A stretch of 64,000 nt of DNA from Clitopilus passeckerianus (GCA_944990035.1 CALYLX010000157.1:434001-498000), one strand, 5' to 3'. Positions 33,251 through 50,919 are shown, counted from the first letter of the stretch. Notes: generated by a model not told the origin, from the letters alone. Program-made: numbers and translations.

Positions 33251-35884
33251 TTATAGGCCATTGCGGACTCTTTCGATAAAACTAAAAAAGACCTGATTTT
33301 GCATTCGAAGTTCGTAATATAGGTCCTGAACCTCACCGATGCCAGGGTCAGCAATCCAAAGTACCCATTTCTCGAGTTCGTTCGACCTTTCTTGCTCTCG
33401 TTTGAAAGTCTCTGCAAGCAATTTCTTCCGCATTGTCTCCCAGGTCTCAACCCTTCTTGCTTGGGCCTCATTGAAAGCATTTGCTCGACAGTATTCGGCT
33501 TTCTGAAAAGCACTCTGGAGCCTCGTTTCCTCGGACTGAAAGACATCTGTCAACCCAACGAGAAATTCCTGGAACTGGCCATCATGCTCATGACGCATAT
33601 CTTGGAAATCCGCAAGGCGTTTGGCTTGGGTGACGGTGAAGTCTTTCGTGCGTTTTGCCTCATTGAGAGAAAATACGGCGCCCCGTTCGTGGGTAGAGAT
33701 TTCGAAGAGCGTTTTTCGTTGTCGTTGGGCAGCTTCGAAGGTACGGTCTTCACCCGAGAAGCCTGCAGCATGAATTGACGACGGTGCTGTGGCGAGGGAT
33801 GTAGACTGTGGAAGGGGAAGATTGCGCCGGATGAGAGGGTCTTGGTTAGCAAAGAGCGCTTGCAGGCTCTGATAAATCACATATTAGCCTGTGGAGGAGT
33901 GAGATTGAACAAAATGTAGCTCACAAAGCCGGCGGCATGTTGGTGTACGGACGGGGCCAGGATGGAACTTGAATAGTTCCAGTCATCACCTCCATTGGTA
34001 ATGTAGAATCGTGTTTGTCCCGTGCTAGCATCCAACCCCTGAGATTCATTGAAACCTGGTTTTCGCAGTTGCGATCGAAATGCATCCGCCATAACAGCTG
34101 CGTCCATGCCACAGAATGGCCCTCCCTCCTCGACGGTGGAGGTGCGACCAAAGAGTGGTCGCAATGCAGCCTCCCTCTGACGCTGAGCCTCGTCAAAGCG
34201 CTTTGCTAGATCATTTCTCTTTGAGTCAATCATCGCCATCCTGCACTTCTGGATGCGATTCATCTGATCTTGCTCCCATACCGTTTCGGCCTGGTTTGCC
34301 AACTCGAAATCTCCCTGCACCCTCTTCAGCATTGCATTGAATGCTTCCTGCTGCCGCCGCCTATTCCAATCGGCTTTAATATCTCGATCATTTTCTGCCA
34401 TAACCCAGAATTGTTTAGGCACAGAGGAGGTGGCGTCAGAATAACTGCGCAATTTCGAGTCGAATCGAGAGTGTAACATTGACATGTGCTCCGAGAATCG
34501 ATCGCTGAAGCTAGACACAAGCCCAAAGCGCTGGATCTCTGCTTGCTCAAATAGCTCCTGGCGCATCAGTTGAGCTTCATCAAATGCCTGTTGCTGATGC
34601 CCACGCAAATCGTCACCGCCTCGCTCGGATAGCGAAGGTGTCAGTGATTGTGCTGACTTGACCATAGTCTCGTCAGCTTGGGCTGGTGGATCGACGTTAG
34701 CCATGGGGGATACACCGTGTTGTTTGAAACGTTCGTCCGTCGGGGGCTCAGCTGCAGCGGTAAGCACTGGTGGGGATGCTGGTATGGTGCGTGAGCCAGG
34801 CAATGGACCTGCTATCCCAGTAACAAATCGAGAAAAGCTCGTGGCCGCATTTATGAGTCTGAAAGGGCTGCCGGGGGAGATTGGAGGCTTGGAGACGCCA
34901 TCGTGGTGGTGCTGGTGGGGGACCAGGGAATTGTTGGTGGGCTGGACTTCAGAATTCAGAATCCTGAAAGAAGTGAGTATTGATGGATCTGGAGAGGGAG
35001 AGAAAGGGCAAAAATCATATGTACGCACTCTGATAGCCCGGATGTGACAATGTCAGAGGTGATGTTATTGTCTGAGGTGGGCATATCCGACATATCGTTG
35101 GCTCGCCGGAGAGGGGAGATAGATTGCCCTATATCCACAATGCCAGCCTCAGAGGAAGTAGGCAGGTCAGCTACCCTCGCCACGAATTCATCCAATAACC
35201 TCTTGACAACCTCCTCCCTAGACTGTTCTTCCGCTTCGAACTTCCTTTCCTCGGCTTCTAATAGTTGTGGGATCAATTCGTTCACCTGTTCTTGCGCCTT
35301 CTCCAGCAGTCGTCGTCTGTCCTCTCTCCCTTCGAGAAACCTAGATTCCCAAATGCGCTTTAGATCGGGCAATTGGCTGTTTCTGAAGACTTCGTCATCA
35401 TTGAAGGCCTTTTCACGTTGGGTCTCGGCGAAAGAGAACTGAGCGTCGAATAAGTTGTTCCTCGCAGCATTTACTTGCATCCACTCCCTTGTGCAGCAAT
35501 CAAAGCTTTCCTTGTGTGCGGCCTCAGCAACAAGTGCCTCGCCTTCTATGTCTTTCAGAAACCTGTCGAATTCGGCTGATCGAGATTTGTGACTGGTCCA
35601 TTCCGATTCAGATTGCGCAGCGAAGCTCGCTTGCTGTTCGTGCTGAAGTGCAGCAAACTGGAGTTCCTGCTGTTGGAGAGCATGACCGGCATTGGAAGGG
35701 GACAAAGAAGTGGGCGGTGGCGGGATCTCGTTCGGTCTATCCCTTGCCTTAGGAACGTTTAAGCTTGACCGGTTACCCCTTCGGGTAACTGGTGACCATA
35801 AGGACTTCCTGAGATTGGATTGGGTGTCGATTAGCTGAAAGTCAACGGTAAGCCAAACTGGCGAGCTCACCATGGGCTCGACAT
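33251..35884 (-). CDS. Coiled-coil family protein CC1 (816 aa)
   Basis: Four exons (35884-35871, 35808-35029, 34963-33925, 33868-33251) join in frame to 816 residues. The 14-nt first exon encodes MSSP plus two bases, as in CC2. Three long charged helical blocks are separated by Ser/Pro-rich linkers: LQQQELQFAALQHEQQASFA...KRLLDEF (residues ~50-230), DEAQLMRQELFEQAEIQRFGL...QREAALRPLF (~415-560) and FEAAQRQRKTLFEISTHERG...RVRNGL (~635-816). No enzymatic motif, signal peptide or TM segment is seen. It looks like an intracellular coiled-coil scaffold; function unknown. Exon 3/4 junction HQHAAGF|SLQ is the same in CC2. Confidence 0.78.
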
Positions 35885-36100
35885 TCGACTGAAGCTACCC
35901 TCTCGCCGCAGTAATCTCCCACTGGGATGCCAGATTGACGTTCACCACAGCCATGCATCGCATTAATACCCTTTCGCAGTCGAGGTAGGCGCCCCCCTGC
36001 CACTGGGACTGGCTCTGACTCGTCTGAATGGGAATCTCCCTAGATGTTTCCGACATATTCGGGGCAACGCGATTCCATGAAGTTTCCATGTCACGGTACT
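35885..36100 (-). promoter_or_regulatory. Upstream region of CC1, conserved with that of CC2
   Basis: Sequence directly upstream of CC1 aligns with that upstream of CC2 (39072-39260): GCATCGCATTAATA, a following CCTTT.GCAGT, and an ACTGGGA block are shared. It is either duplicated with the gene or kept as a common promoter. A short frame here (35895-36089) has a stop before the CC1 start and is not coding. Confidence 0.6.
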
Positions 36101-36129
36101 ACATGCCGTGCTGGGACGAACCAGGGTGA

Positions 36130-36480
36130 TTCAAAATGTTCAGGGACAAGCTGACAAAACTCAAATACTGTGGCAACAAATTTGAAGTCCTCGCCAACAT
36201 TGTCCATAAGATAAGAGAACGTCCTCGGTTTTCCCTTGATAGCGGGGAATTAGGCTTCAAGCCCGATGTTATATTTGATATCCTTTTATACCTCGAGACT
36301 CCATTTCTCCAAAGCACTCGACCTTTGTCCCTCAAGGCCTCACATTTGAAAGACGCTGCGACCAACTTCCTCCGCATGGCTTCCCAAACTTCTTCTCGTG
36401 TTTGAGCAGCCCCAAAAGCACTCTCCCAAGCAACTTCGGCTTCATATCAGAGACATTTAGGTTGATTAAAAGCGACTTCA
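36130..36480 (-). pseudogene. 3'-exon remnant of the coiled-coil family (CC4)
   Basis: The minus strand encodes a decayed piece of the last exon of the family (AWESAFGAAQTREEVWEAMRRKLVAASFKCEAL in two frames), close to CC3's WAAQTRRGEVWEAMRKKLLAASF. The end of the exon is out of frame. It sits between CC1 and CC2, so a whole gene copy was probably deleted here. Confidence 0.65.
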
Positions 36481-36487
36481 TTCGAAC

Positions 36488-39071
36488 CTACTTGCGAACT
36501 CTTTTGACAAGGTGAGAGAAAGCCCTCGTCCTCTTCAGGGATTCTAAACGCCACTTCTTGATGTCAATGGCCCCTGGTGCCGGCATCTCAAGTGCCCACT
36601 GTTCCAATGCAACCAACCTCTCTTCCTCACACTGAAAGGATGCTGCAAGCAGCTTCTTTCGCATCCCCTCCCAAGTTTCAGCTCTTCTTGCTTGAGCCTC
36701 CCTGAAAGCGCTCGCCCGACGGGATTCGGCTCTCTGATAAACTTCCTGGAGATCCATCTCCTCAAATTGAAAAAGGTCTTTCAACCCAGTGAGAAATCCC
36801 TGGAATCGGCCGTCGTGCTCAAATTGCAGATTTCGAAAGTCCGTAAGGCGCTTTGCTTGACCAGCAACGAAATCCTCTTGGCGTTCTGCTTCATTGAGAG
36901 AAAAGACCGCGCCTCGTTCATGGATAGAGATTTCGAAAAGCATTTTTCGTCGTCGTTGAACAGCTTCGAAGGTACTGGCTTCACTGGAGAAGTCAACAAG
37001 GGGTGAGGTGTGTGCAGACACGGGGGGAGTAGACGGAGGGAGAGGCAGACTACGCTGGATGAGAGGGTCTTGCTTAACGAAGACCATTTGCAGGCTCTGA
37101 TGAATCACATATTAGCCGGTGGAGGAATGTCATTGAACAGAATGGAGCTCACAAAGCCGGCGGCATGTTGGTGCACGGACGGGGCCAGGATGGAGTGATC
37201 CCAGTCATCATCCTCTCCAAGAAGTTCTACTGTCTGACTCGTTGAAGTAGGGTCGGCAATGTGACTGTGACTTCCTCCTTGTCCTTTGTTTGACGGTAGT
37301 CCTTGAGTTGGCTTTCCCAATAGAGACCGAAAATCTGCCAGAATGCAATTATGAACGGTATGGTTCATGTCATAATGCGTCGCTTCCCCGACATCGGAAC
37401 CAATAAGAGGCTGTAATGCAGCCTCCCTCCGACGTTGAGCGTCGTCAAAGCGCTTGGCTAGATCATTATTCTTGGAGTGAATCATCGCGTTCCTGCGCGC
37501 CATGATGCGCCTTTTCTGCCCCTTCTCCCATAAAAATTCAGCCAGATTCGCAAGGTCGAAATCGCCCTCCACCCTCTTCAACATTGAGTTGAAAGCTTCC
37601 TGCTGCTGCATCCTCCTCCGATTGGCCTTTTCATCTCGGTCACTTTCTGCCATATCCCAAAACCGTTTGACCATAGAGGAGTTGGAATAACTTTGCATTT
37701 TCGAGTCGAAATGTGAGTGGAGCGTCGACATGCGCTCTGAGAAGCGTTCGTTGAAATTCACCACAAGCCCAAAGCGTTGGATCTCTGCTTGCTCGAACAG
37801 CTCCTGACGCATCAACTGAGCTTCATCGAATGACTGCTGCTGGTGGCTCTGCGGATCGTCAGGGCCGCCCTCAAGCAGCTCGGAGGCTGTGAGTGACTGC
37901 GCAGCTTCAACTCGGACCACTGAGTTGACGCTGAGAGTGACTGCAGGAGAAGCCATGGGGACGGTGGATTCGTCCGAAAGTTCGTTCGTCCGAGGTGCGA
38001 CGGTGATGGGCAATAGAGCTGCTGGCACGGTGCCAGGGTCCGAGTCAGGCGGTGACCCCTCAGTCTCAGCATTGAAATAAGAAGGTAGGGGGGCCTGGTT
38101 GCATCCTAGCAGGTTGCGTGGGGAAATGGGGGGCTCGGAGGGGCGATCGGTGTGTTGTTCGAGGACTATGGAAGAATTTGCTGGCGTATACTCAAGAACT
38201 CTGAAAGAAATGAGCATTGACCTCAGAGAGACGTCAAATCTACGCACATTGAGAGCCTAGATTGGGCAAAGTTGGAGGCACTATCGTTGGGCAGAGTGGG
38301 CATACTGGACATCTCTGGCATATCCTCAGCTTGAAGAGGAGACATAGTGTCGGACGAGATAGGCGGGCCCGCCACTTTCAACACAAGTTCGTCTAATAAC
38401 TTCTTGACAAGCTCCTCTCTATCCCGTTCCTCGTCTGCGAACTTCTTTTCCTGGTGTTCAAGTATTTCTGGCATCAAATCGTCCAACCTCTCTTCTGCCT
38501 TTTCCATCAATCGTCGTCTTTCCTCCCTCCCTTCGAGAAACATAGATTCCCAGATGTGTTTGACATCAGGGAACTGACTGTTTCTGAAGACTTCGTCATC
38601 ATCGAAGGCCTTTTCACGCTGACTTTCCGCGAAAGAGAACTGAGCGTCGAATAAGTTGCTCCTCGAAGCATGTATTTCCTTCTGTTTCTTTGTACAGCAA
38701 TCAAAGGTTTCTTCGCGCCTGGTCACAGCAGCATCAGCCTGGGTTTCCATGTCCTTCAGGAAAGCATCGAATTCCGCTAAGCGAGTATTATGGTTGGCCC
38801 ACTGCGTTTCGGATTCCTTCGCGAAGAACACTTGTTGTTCGTGTTGAAGGGCAGCGAATTCAAGCTCTTGCTGTTGACGATCATGACTGCCATCGGAAGT
38901 GGACGAAGACCATGGCATTGGCGAGATCTTCGCCGATCTATCGTTCGAGCTCGACCATTGACTCCTTTGATTGGTTGGCGGCCGTAAGCGCTTCCTGAGA
39001 TTAGGGTTGGTGGCAAATTAGCGGAAAGTTCACAGCATTCCATGCTGACGAGCTCACCATAGGCTCGACAT
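36488..39071 (-). CDS. Coiled-coil family protein CC2 (805 aa)
   Basis: Exons 39071-39058, 38994-38248, 38200-37153 and 37096-36488 join in frame to 805 residues, with the same 14-nt first exon (MSSL plus two bases) and the same intron positions as CC1. Charged helical blocks match CC1 closely: QQQELEFAALQHEQQVFFA, DEAQLMRQELFEQAEIQRFGLV, ISIHERGAVFSLNEAERQEDF. Linkers (Pro/Ser-rich, residues ~250-400) are much more diverged than the helices. It is intact, with no known domain. Tandem duplication of CC1/CC2 is evident; co-assembly of the paralogues through their coiled coils is possible but inferred. Confidence 0.78.
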
Positions 39072-39290
39072 GAGTTTGACTCAAGCTGCCGTATCGCAGT
39101 CTACTCTCACTGGGACACCAGGTTGAAGGTTGCCCCAGTCTTGCATCGCATTAATAGCCTTTGGCAGTGCAGGTAGACGCCCAATTGCCCCTGAATCTCC
39201 ATTATTAGAGTAGTTTTCCACGATCACGACATTTGTTCCCGAGCTATCGTAAGCCACAAGTACATTGATTCCGTGACGTTTCTACAGACA
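39072..39290 (-). promoter_or_regulatory. Upstream region of CC2, conserved with that of CC1
   Basis: This is the counterpart of 35885-36100; see the shared GCATCGCATTAATA block. Beyond about 39180 the similarity to the CC1 upstream region fades. Confidence 0.55.
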
Positions 39291-39396
39291 GATCATGCAA
39301 CAATTTATATATTAGAGCAACGTCAAGTGAAGAGAGAAGCAACCCGAAGTACTATGTACCTTCAAGGGTATGCGATTATTTCATGATATCGGGGAC

Positions 39397-41852
39397 CTAT
39401 GACCGCTTGCGAACTTTGCCCATAAGATTAGAGAACATCCTCTCCCTTGCCTTGACTGAGGATAGCCAAGCCTTGTTGTTGGATTCGATCTCCTTTGATA
39501 CCTCGAGCACCCATTTCTCCAAGGTACTCGACCTTTGTTCCTCACGTTCGAAAGATGCCGCGAGCAACTTCTTCCGCATCGCCTCCCACACTTCTCCTCT
39601 CCGTGTTTGAGCAGCCCAGAAGGTATCCTCTCGAGTAGCTTCGGCTTTGTGAAAAGCGTCCCGGAGGTTGGCCTCTTCAGCGTAAAAGAGGGCTCTCAAA
39701 TCTACAAGAAAGCGTTGGAAGCGCTGATCTTGCTCGAGTCTCATGTCTCGGAAGTGTTCAAGGCGCTGCGCCTAAGTAACAGCGAAATCTTCATTCCTCT
39801 TCGTTTCATTGGGCGCAAAAGTCGCTCGTCGTTCCTGGGTGGAGATGTTGAAGAGCATCTTCCGTTGGCTTTGAGCTGATTCGAAAGTGCGGTCTTCGTC
39901 ACTTGAGGCGACGTCAGAGGGTACGGGAACCAGTGTAGAGGTGGAGGGAATCAAGTCCGGGAGAGGTCGACCACGTCGGACCAGAGGCTCGCTGTTGTCA
40001 AATACAGCCTGCACTGTCTGAGTAATTCTATTGAGGTCTGAGAGGCGAACTCGAAGAAAATGGCTAACTCACAAAACCGGCGGACCGGCAATACCCATGC
40101 GCTGTTCTCGCCCCGCCGGATGGGGCCCATTCCAGGCCAAAGTCCGCGTCTAGGTAACTCCTCTATCAGATTGAACTGAGAAATAGTCAATCTCAGTATT
40201 AGAGCGTCCTTCAGTTCTGAAAGGACGCAAGACATTCTCCCTCCGACGCTGAGCCTTCTTGAATCGAGTTTTTATGTCGCTTGCTTTGTACTTGATCATT
40301 GCTTCCTGGAGCTTCAAGATGCGCCTTTTCTGACCCTGCTCCCAGAATGCCTCAGCGTCATTGGCAAGGTCGAATTCGCTCTCGGCCTTTCTTTGCACGG
40401 CATCAAAAGGCTTGTTGCCGCCGAAGCTCGTTTGCGCAGGCCGTACGGTCTCGGAGCTCCTCCTCGACATGTTTGGCCTGCGTAGCGATGCTGGAATAGT
40501 TCTGGAGTTCCGAATCAAACCGAGGCTGGAAAGTTGACATGGACTTCGAGAAGCCAGCTTCGTATTTGACAGAGGCCTCAGTACGTTTGGCCTCAGCTTG
40601 CTCGAACAGCTGCTGACGTGACGACTGAGCATCAACGAAGGCCTTTTGCTGAGCCCAGTACAAATTGGTGTCTGGGTTATCGGAAGGCGGGCCTACTTGT
40701 ATAGGTCCGGCCGTTTCATGGTCATGTCGGGTGGTGAGTTGGACACCGGGGAAAGGGCCTCGTCCCAGGACTGGACTGGCCGGGATGGTATCGGAGAAGC
40801 CATTAAAAGGTAGGAACCCCTTAAACGATGTAGAGGGGTATAAATAGGCTCAGCGAGGTCGCTTTCAGGAGGCCTGAGAAGGGGAAGCAAAGGCGCAACG
40901 GGGTCTTCCATGTTTTCCAAGTACCTGAAAGCACCATGTCTCAATAACATCTGAGGAATCTGATTGACTATACGCACCAATTATGCCCATGCCCGTATCC
41001 AGCCCCAGCCACGATGGCAGATGAGTTTTCATAGTCCAAGGAGGACATGACGGTATCTTCAGCTCGAGATGGCCGGAAGGCAGGCTATTCTTGGGGAAGA
41101 ACAACTTCAGACGAGATCTGACGCTCCGTCGCTCTTGCTTTAACTTCGTCCAATAGCTTACAAACAGTTCGCTCCCTAATCCACTCTTCGTCCGCGAAAC
41201 TCTTTTCCTGAGACTCCAGAACTGCTAATTGCAGCTTTCTGAATGTCCCTTCTGCTTCCTTCAACAAGGATTGTCTCTCTCCCCTCCCTTCAGAAACCTA
41301 GATTCCCAAACGCGTTTGAGGTCGAGAAGCTGCCTGTCATTAAAGGCCTGATCATCGTTGGATGCCTGTTCGCGCTTGCTTTCCGCGATAGAGAACTGGG
41401 TCTCAAGCAAGTTGCTGGTTGCTTTACGGATTTCCTCTTGCTCCTTTGACAGGCAATTGAAGGTTTCGCTACGGGCTGCCTGAGCAGCAGCGGCCTGGGA
41501 CTCCAAATCCTTCGAGAAAGTATCAAATTCGGCTAGACGCGCCCTGTGGTTGGTCCATTGTGATTCAGATTCTTCGGCGAACAGGGCTTGTTGCTCTTGT
41601 TGAAGTGCAGCAAACTCAAGTTCCTCGGGGCGCGGTTGCTGGTGATAGAAGGCCCCGGAATGAGTTGAGGAGCTTGGTGTTGCTCGGGTCTCCTTTCGTT
41701 CAGGTCTTGTCTTTGACCTCTTATTGGGCCGGAACGACCACGATGTTGAGGGTGCAGGGACTTCCTAAGATCAAAGAGCGTCGTTTAGCAATGGCATAAA
41801 AAGTCATATGACGGATGCCGCTATCTCTGAATCCTCACCTCAGACTCTGCAT
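39397..41852 (-). pseudogene. Coiled-coil family pseudogene CC3
   Basis: This is the third tandem copy, with all family blocks recognisable: PEELEFAALQQEQQALFAEE, LFEQAEAKRTEASVKYEAGF, FDLANDAEAFWEQGQKRRIL, and the last exon ending MGKVRKRS. It is disrupted at several points. A frameshift near 41285 follows WESRFLKGG; an in-frame TAG lies at 41085-41087; another frameshift near 40405 follows ELRRQQAF within a TTTT run. The short first exon also fails to join in the right frame. Introns corresponding to those of CC1/CC2 are still visible. Sequencing indels in homopolymers could explain the frameshifts, but not the nonsense codon. Confidence 0.75.
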
Positions 41853-42465
41853 GGCAACTAAAAATGCCCTAGCCCAGTCTTAGTGTCAAAGAGCAGAATT
41901 ATGTTTTGCCCATCATTGTATATTGCGATGTCAGCGGTGTCGCTGCGCAGCTGACACCAATGAAACCACATCTGGAGTCAAGTCTTCTCATTGTTGGTCA
42001 TGATAGTAACAGGGAACGCAGTCAGCAGACGTTCCGGATGACCCGGGTCCCAGTAGCCGGTTTTCTCAAGGTTTTCTTCAAGCTTCCCCTCGGAATTTGA
42101 GTGAACTAGTTGCACAGAATTGGATGCAGATATCCACTCACTTGATAGTCTACCTCATGCCTTGAAATTAGGCTCAACAACAAGTAGACACTGACAGATG
42201 CCGGAGAGACTACTGGCACGAGGACTGGCAAGCGGACTGTACAGTGCAGTGCAATCCTGATTCCTGTTTGAACTTTGTCCATGATTCAATTATGCATGGT
42301 GACACTCGAAGGAATAGGGAGAAATTTCGACTTCTTTGTTATCTACCAATCATACATTTACGTTGGAATAGTGTTATAAATTACTGCTCGAAACTTGAGC
42401 AGTTTTCTACCAGGAACCACCTTAGACGACCAACCAACTTTCCCAAGGCGATCTCAATGGCGTGC
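41853..42465. other. Intergenic region
   Basis: These 613 bp lie between the CC3 5' end and the subtilase 3' end. No gene or repeat recognised. Confidence 0.35.
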
Positions 42466-44286
<1,821 letters not shown>

Positions 44287-46295
44287 GGTCAAGCTTGGAA
44301 AGGCGACTGGTTGTCAAAAGGCACTTGTGAGGAAGTGTAAGGAATCATCGAGTGATCCTAGTAGCTTTTATAGCTCGATGTCGAGCCCCAGGCAGCGATA
44401 GCTGATGATACCTTATGAGCCCAACGACTGTACATAGAACTGCAACACATGCTACGCGCGACAAACCTCATGCGTTGCAGCAGAAAGGTGTCAACGTCAT
44501 TCCTTAACTGGGATGAGGAAGCATCATCTTATCATTTGGTCAACCGTATGTTGTAATCTCTGCTATGCAAGAGGTGATACGTACAACTGACATTTCGGGA
44601 GGGCTGACGATCCGACTTTGTTGATCGCATTCGTCGCTTGAATCACGTTGACTACGTTGTTTCCTGCCTCTGAAGAGCTTGTACCTCGGAATGGACGATG
44701 TGCTCTCTAAATGAGCGTACAGTAAGGTTAGCCTTTATTGGCGACCTTTCCATTCAACTGTATCCTCGTATATTCAGGTAGTCGTTCGGCATACTCAATA
44801 GAAGAGAAGGGATTCGCGCGGCAGCTGTACCGGATGCTTCTCCATCCGAACCAAGGAAAAAGAGATGGTTTGCGATAAGGTCCTGTGCCATGCGATCAGT
44901 AAGATGCCTCGAGCAATGAAAGCGACTGGGTTACCTCCTGACGTTTTCTCTCCAAGACCTGTCAGCTCGTTATTACCTCAAGCACGATATTCAAGCCCGG
45001 AGCATCCTAGTACACGTATCACGCGTATTTCTAAAAGACGGCAAAACCAGTACACATTGTTTGATGGTGAAGTGCATCTACTTGGTCTTGGCTCCACAGA
45101 GTTGACATTCGAGGAAAGAAGCAGATCGGTTAACAAAAGCAAGAGCATATTCAATAGTCTCATGACAGCGAGCACGCGGATTCGATAACTTTCGATTGAC
45201 GCGCTAGTCGTCATTTGCAAACGCGATCGCCCATTTCCCTGGTTCGAGGTGAGATCTCCTGGCGAGGCACGGAAGTTACAACGAGACTCACCATACGAAG
45301 GCTGGAGTATTACAACCCGTCACCGTGAGGGTGCGTGAACCGCAGCAGTCACTATGTTTTCTAATCTCGACCTACAAGATATCAACTTCGTGGCACGCCG
45401 TTTGTTTTGAATAGGTTCCAGGCAAGATAGAAGTTCAATCGAAGTTCAAAGGCCAAGACAAATCCATGATTAGACACCGTACCATATGATACTGTGGAAT
45501 TCATAAGGTCACAAGATCTCGAACAGACCAATGTTGAGAAATGGCAACATCAGGAATTGACCTTCCCAGCGAGCAATGCCGAAGTTGACAGCTTGACTAT
45601 TGGAATATTTTCAGGAGGACCCAGGTCTGAATAAGTAGAGTACGGCGGCAGATTGGTCCATGATATCCCAGCAACAAATCATGCAGATGACCACAATGAA
45701 AGAAAACCCATTCTTTTGGCCGGACCCGGGCAAGGGAGTAGCAGTGAAAAAGTCTTGGCAACAACTAGAGGAACATCGTCGGCTGTGGGAGATATTTACG
45801 TCAGCTTGATGCTCTGCAGCCGAATTTGGGTATGTGAGGGACTGAGCGGCGGCAACCTCGGCCACGGCCAGGCTTCAATTGAAAGAATTCATCATGAAGA
45901 TTCGAAGAGACCCTAGCTTCCACCATGCTTCTAATATATTTCTTCTGCTATTTTGGGGGGAGGAATATCCTTCGGCCCGCCTAAGCCTAGCCGGAACCGG
46001 TCCGACCACAACGAAGTCCTTGGAAGCAATAAACGGCGGCGGTTTAGTTCAGAAACGCAAAATGCCAAGGAAGACCACCTGCTTCAGGCCGGTAATTTAC
46101 CTGGAAGCTGCCAATGTTGCTGTTCAACCACACAAAGAATAGCTTCCATAATGTTGCGGTTCGAATTGCCGGGTCGATTTACAACCCGATTGTAGTTGCC
46201 TGAGCAATCATGACCAGTTGGTGCACTTGCCGAAAGCACGGCATTTAATTCCAGGTATACGTAAAATTACATTCATATTCGATCTTGTGATGCAA
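44287..46295. other. Two-kb region without a recognisable gene
   Basis: This region lies between the subtilase start and the MET17 3' end. It holds a 107-codon frame (44865-45188, plus) and several others of about 80 codons, none with a domain, signal peptide or plausible splice partner. The subtilase promoter lies near 44290-44500. Small or lineage-specific genes cannot be excluded. Confidence 0.4.
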
Positions 46296-49314
<3,019 letters not shown>

Positions 49315-50576
49315 ATGTCTTCTGCCGTTCAAGCTAGCCTTACCAACCTCGTTAACTTCCCTTTGCTAAGGGGTGCCCAGGGTCTCATGGGTATTCAGAA
49401 TGACCTTAATGCCGTTATGCAGACCCTGAGCTCAGAAGGACCAATTACCCTCGCCGATTTACAAGAAACGTACGTCTTTGAAACAAACCATATCTGGATT
49501 GAGACTGAATACACCTTTTAGTATCAATTCTAGTTTGCAAAGGATCGCCAATGCCAATATGCATCTTGGGTACGAGAATCATTCATGCCTGAGCCACTGC
49601 CACTGACTTTGGTATATCTAGTTTTCTTATCCACTCTTACGCTCGCTCTGGTGGAGTTGGCGATCCCATTAACGTTGAGCAACCACCCCAGGTCACGAAC
49701 ACGGCGGTTAACACCTCAGGTTCCGCTCCCACCAGCGTACTGGCTGCTGCACCGGCCTCTACCGCTACGAACTCATCTGTTGGCAACCCAAATGCTGGCA
49801 CCTCAGTCGCTACCACTACCGCATCTTCCAGTGCTCTCCCTTCGCCTGGGGTGGCACCTCCCACTACGTCCACCACCTCCCAACCACAACAAGCGACTAT
49901 AGGAACTCCCACCACCTTTACTTCCCAGATGGCCTCCAGTGCCACTTCCGGGACGGCATCCGGGTCTGGCGCTGGAGCCTCTCACGCAACTCCCAGGACT
50001 CCTCTCAGAAGAGATTACAACTCCTTCATGATCCCTGTTACTACGGAGCCTGGCCGAGTCATAGGGCCAATTCATGTCCCTCGTTGGGGAGGATTCTTTG
50101 ACGTCCCATATGTCACTTATCCTCCCCAAATTGCAGCTGCTATGGCTCCGCCGCCAGCAGCTCCCACCGCTGTCGCCACCCCAGCGACCGTAGGCAGCAC
50201 TGTTACTGGAAGCAATTCCGCCGTTGGGTCCCCATCCAACTCCTCGCCTTCTGCTCCTGGAACATCGTCCACTTCTACATCTGCTGAGGCCAGTTCTTCG
50301 GCCTCCCTGGAGTCCTCCTCCTCTTCCAGCTCGGTTGCATTATCACCCAGCAATAGGTCTCCCAAACGGCCCAGGGAAGCCGAAGATGATGATGAAGAAG
50401 CTTCTCGCCCGCCCTCCCGTCAACGCCGCGATTCTTCGCCTTCAGCCGATATCTCTGGCTCCAGCCCCACCTCTTCACCTTCCCGTTCCTCCGGAACCCG
50501 ATCTTCCACGAGGCTCCGCAGCGATAGCAAGGGGAAAGGGAAAGCCAGCGGTTCATCTTCTACTCGTCACAAGTAA
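49315..50576 (+). CDS. Ser/Thr/Pro-rich low-complexity protein with conserved N-terminus (385 aa)
   Basis: Three exons (49315-49469, 49522-49569, 49622-50576; both introns 52 nt) give 385 residues. The first ~85 residues are ordered and helical (MSSAVQASLTNLVNFPLLRG, IQNDLNAVMQTL, LQRIANANMHLGFLIHSYAR). Then comes a Ser/Thr/Ala/Pro-rich stretch. An island in the middle (RRDYNSFMIPVTTEPGRVIG...PRWGGFFDVPYVTYPPQ) is non-repetitive. The C-terminus is Ser- and Arg/Lys-rich with an acidic run (EAEDDDEEA) and basic patches that could be nuclear signals. No signal peptide. I do not recognise the family. Confidence 0.75.
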
Positions 50577-50919
50577 TTGCGCGAGAAGTGTTTTCTTCCT
50601 CTCATCACGACTTCTACTTCTTTCTCCTTTGTTCAACGGACGCAATAGGGTCAGGAGACGGTTCTCATTAATAACCGGCCTACCCTGAATTTCCCTTTCT
50701 TCCTTCTTCACTTTTCTACTGTCCCAAAAACTGTTGTATACGTCTTCTGTAACGAAAACATTTGCCTCTCGTCTTCGTTCTGTTTATTTTCCTCAGCAAG
50801 TACACTACATACCAGTAGCTATTATACCCTGTTGTACATCAATCAGTCGCCCTGAGGCTCTTGTATCAATATTTTTATTCCAACTCGAATATTATTCCTG
50901 GCATGGCACTCGTTCGATA
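50577..50919. terminator. Convergent 3' region
   Basis: These 343 bp lie between the stop codons of two convergent genes. The sequence is T-rich on the plus strand (for example AATATTTTTATTCC near 50868), fitting 3' untranslated and poly(A) regions, though no precise site can be named. Confidence 0.35.

Noticed and set aside
33392..35752. Plus-strand frames opposite the coiled-coil genes
   Set aside because: Same-length shadows recur opposite CC1, CC2 and CC3, as expected from antisense of charged repeats.
45953..46195. Possible transposon remnant in the gene-poor stretch before MET17
   Set aside because: No terminal repeats, target duplications, transposase or reverse-transcriptase motifs could be found anywhere in the window.
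49585..49902. Frames rich in Leu/Pro overlapping the Ser/Thr-rich gene
   Set aside because: Out-of-frame readings of low-complexity Ser/Thr/Pro codons; the spliced frame explains the region.
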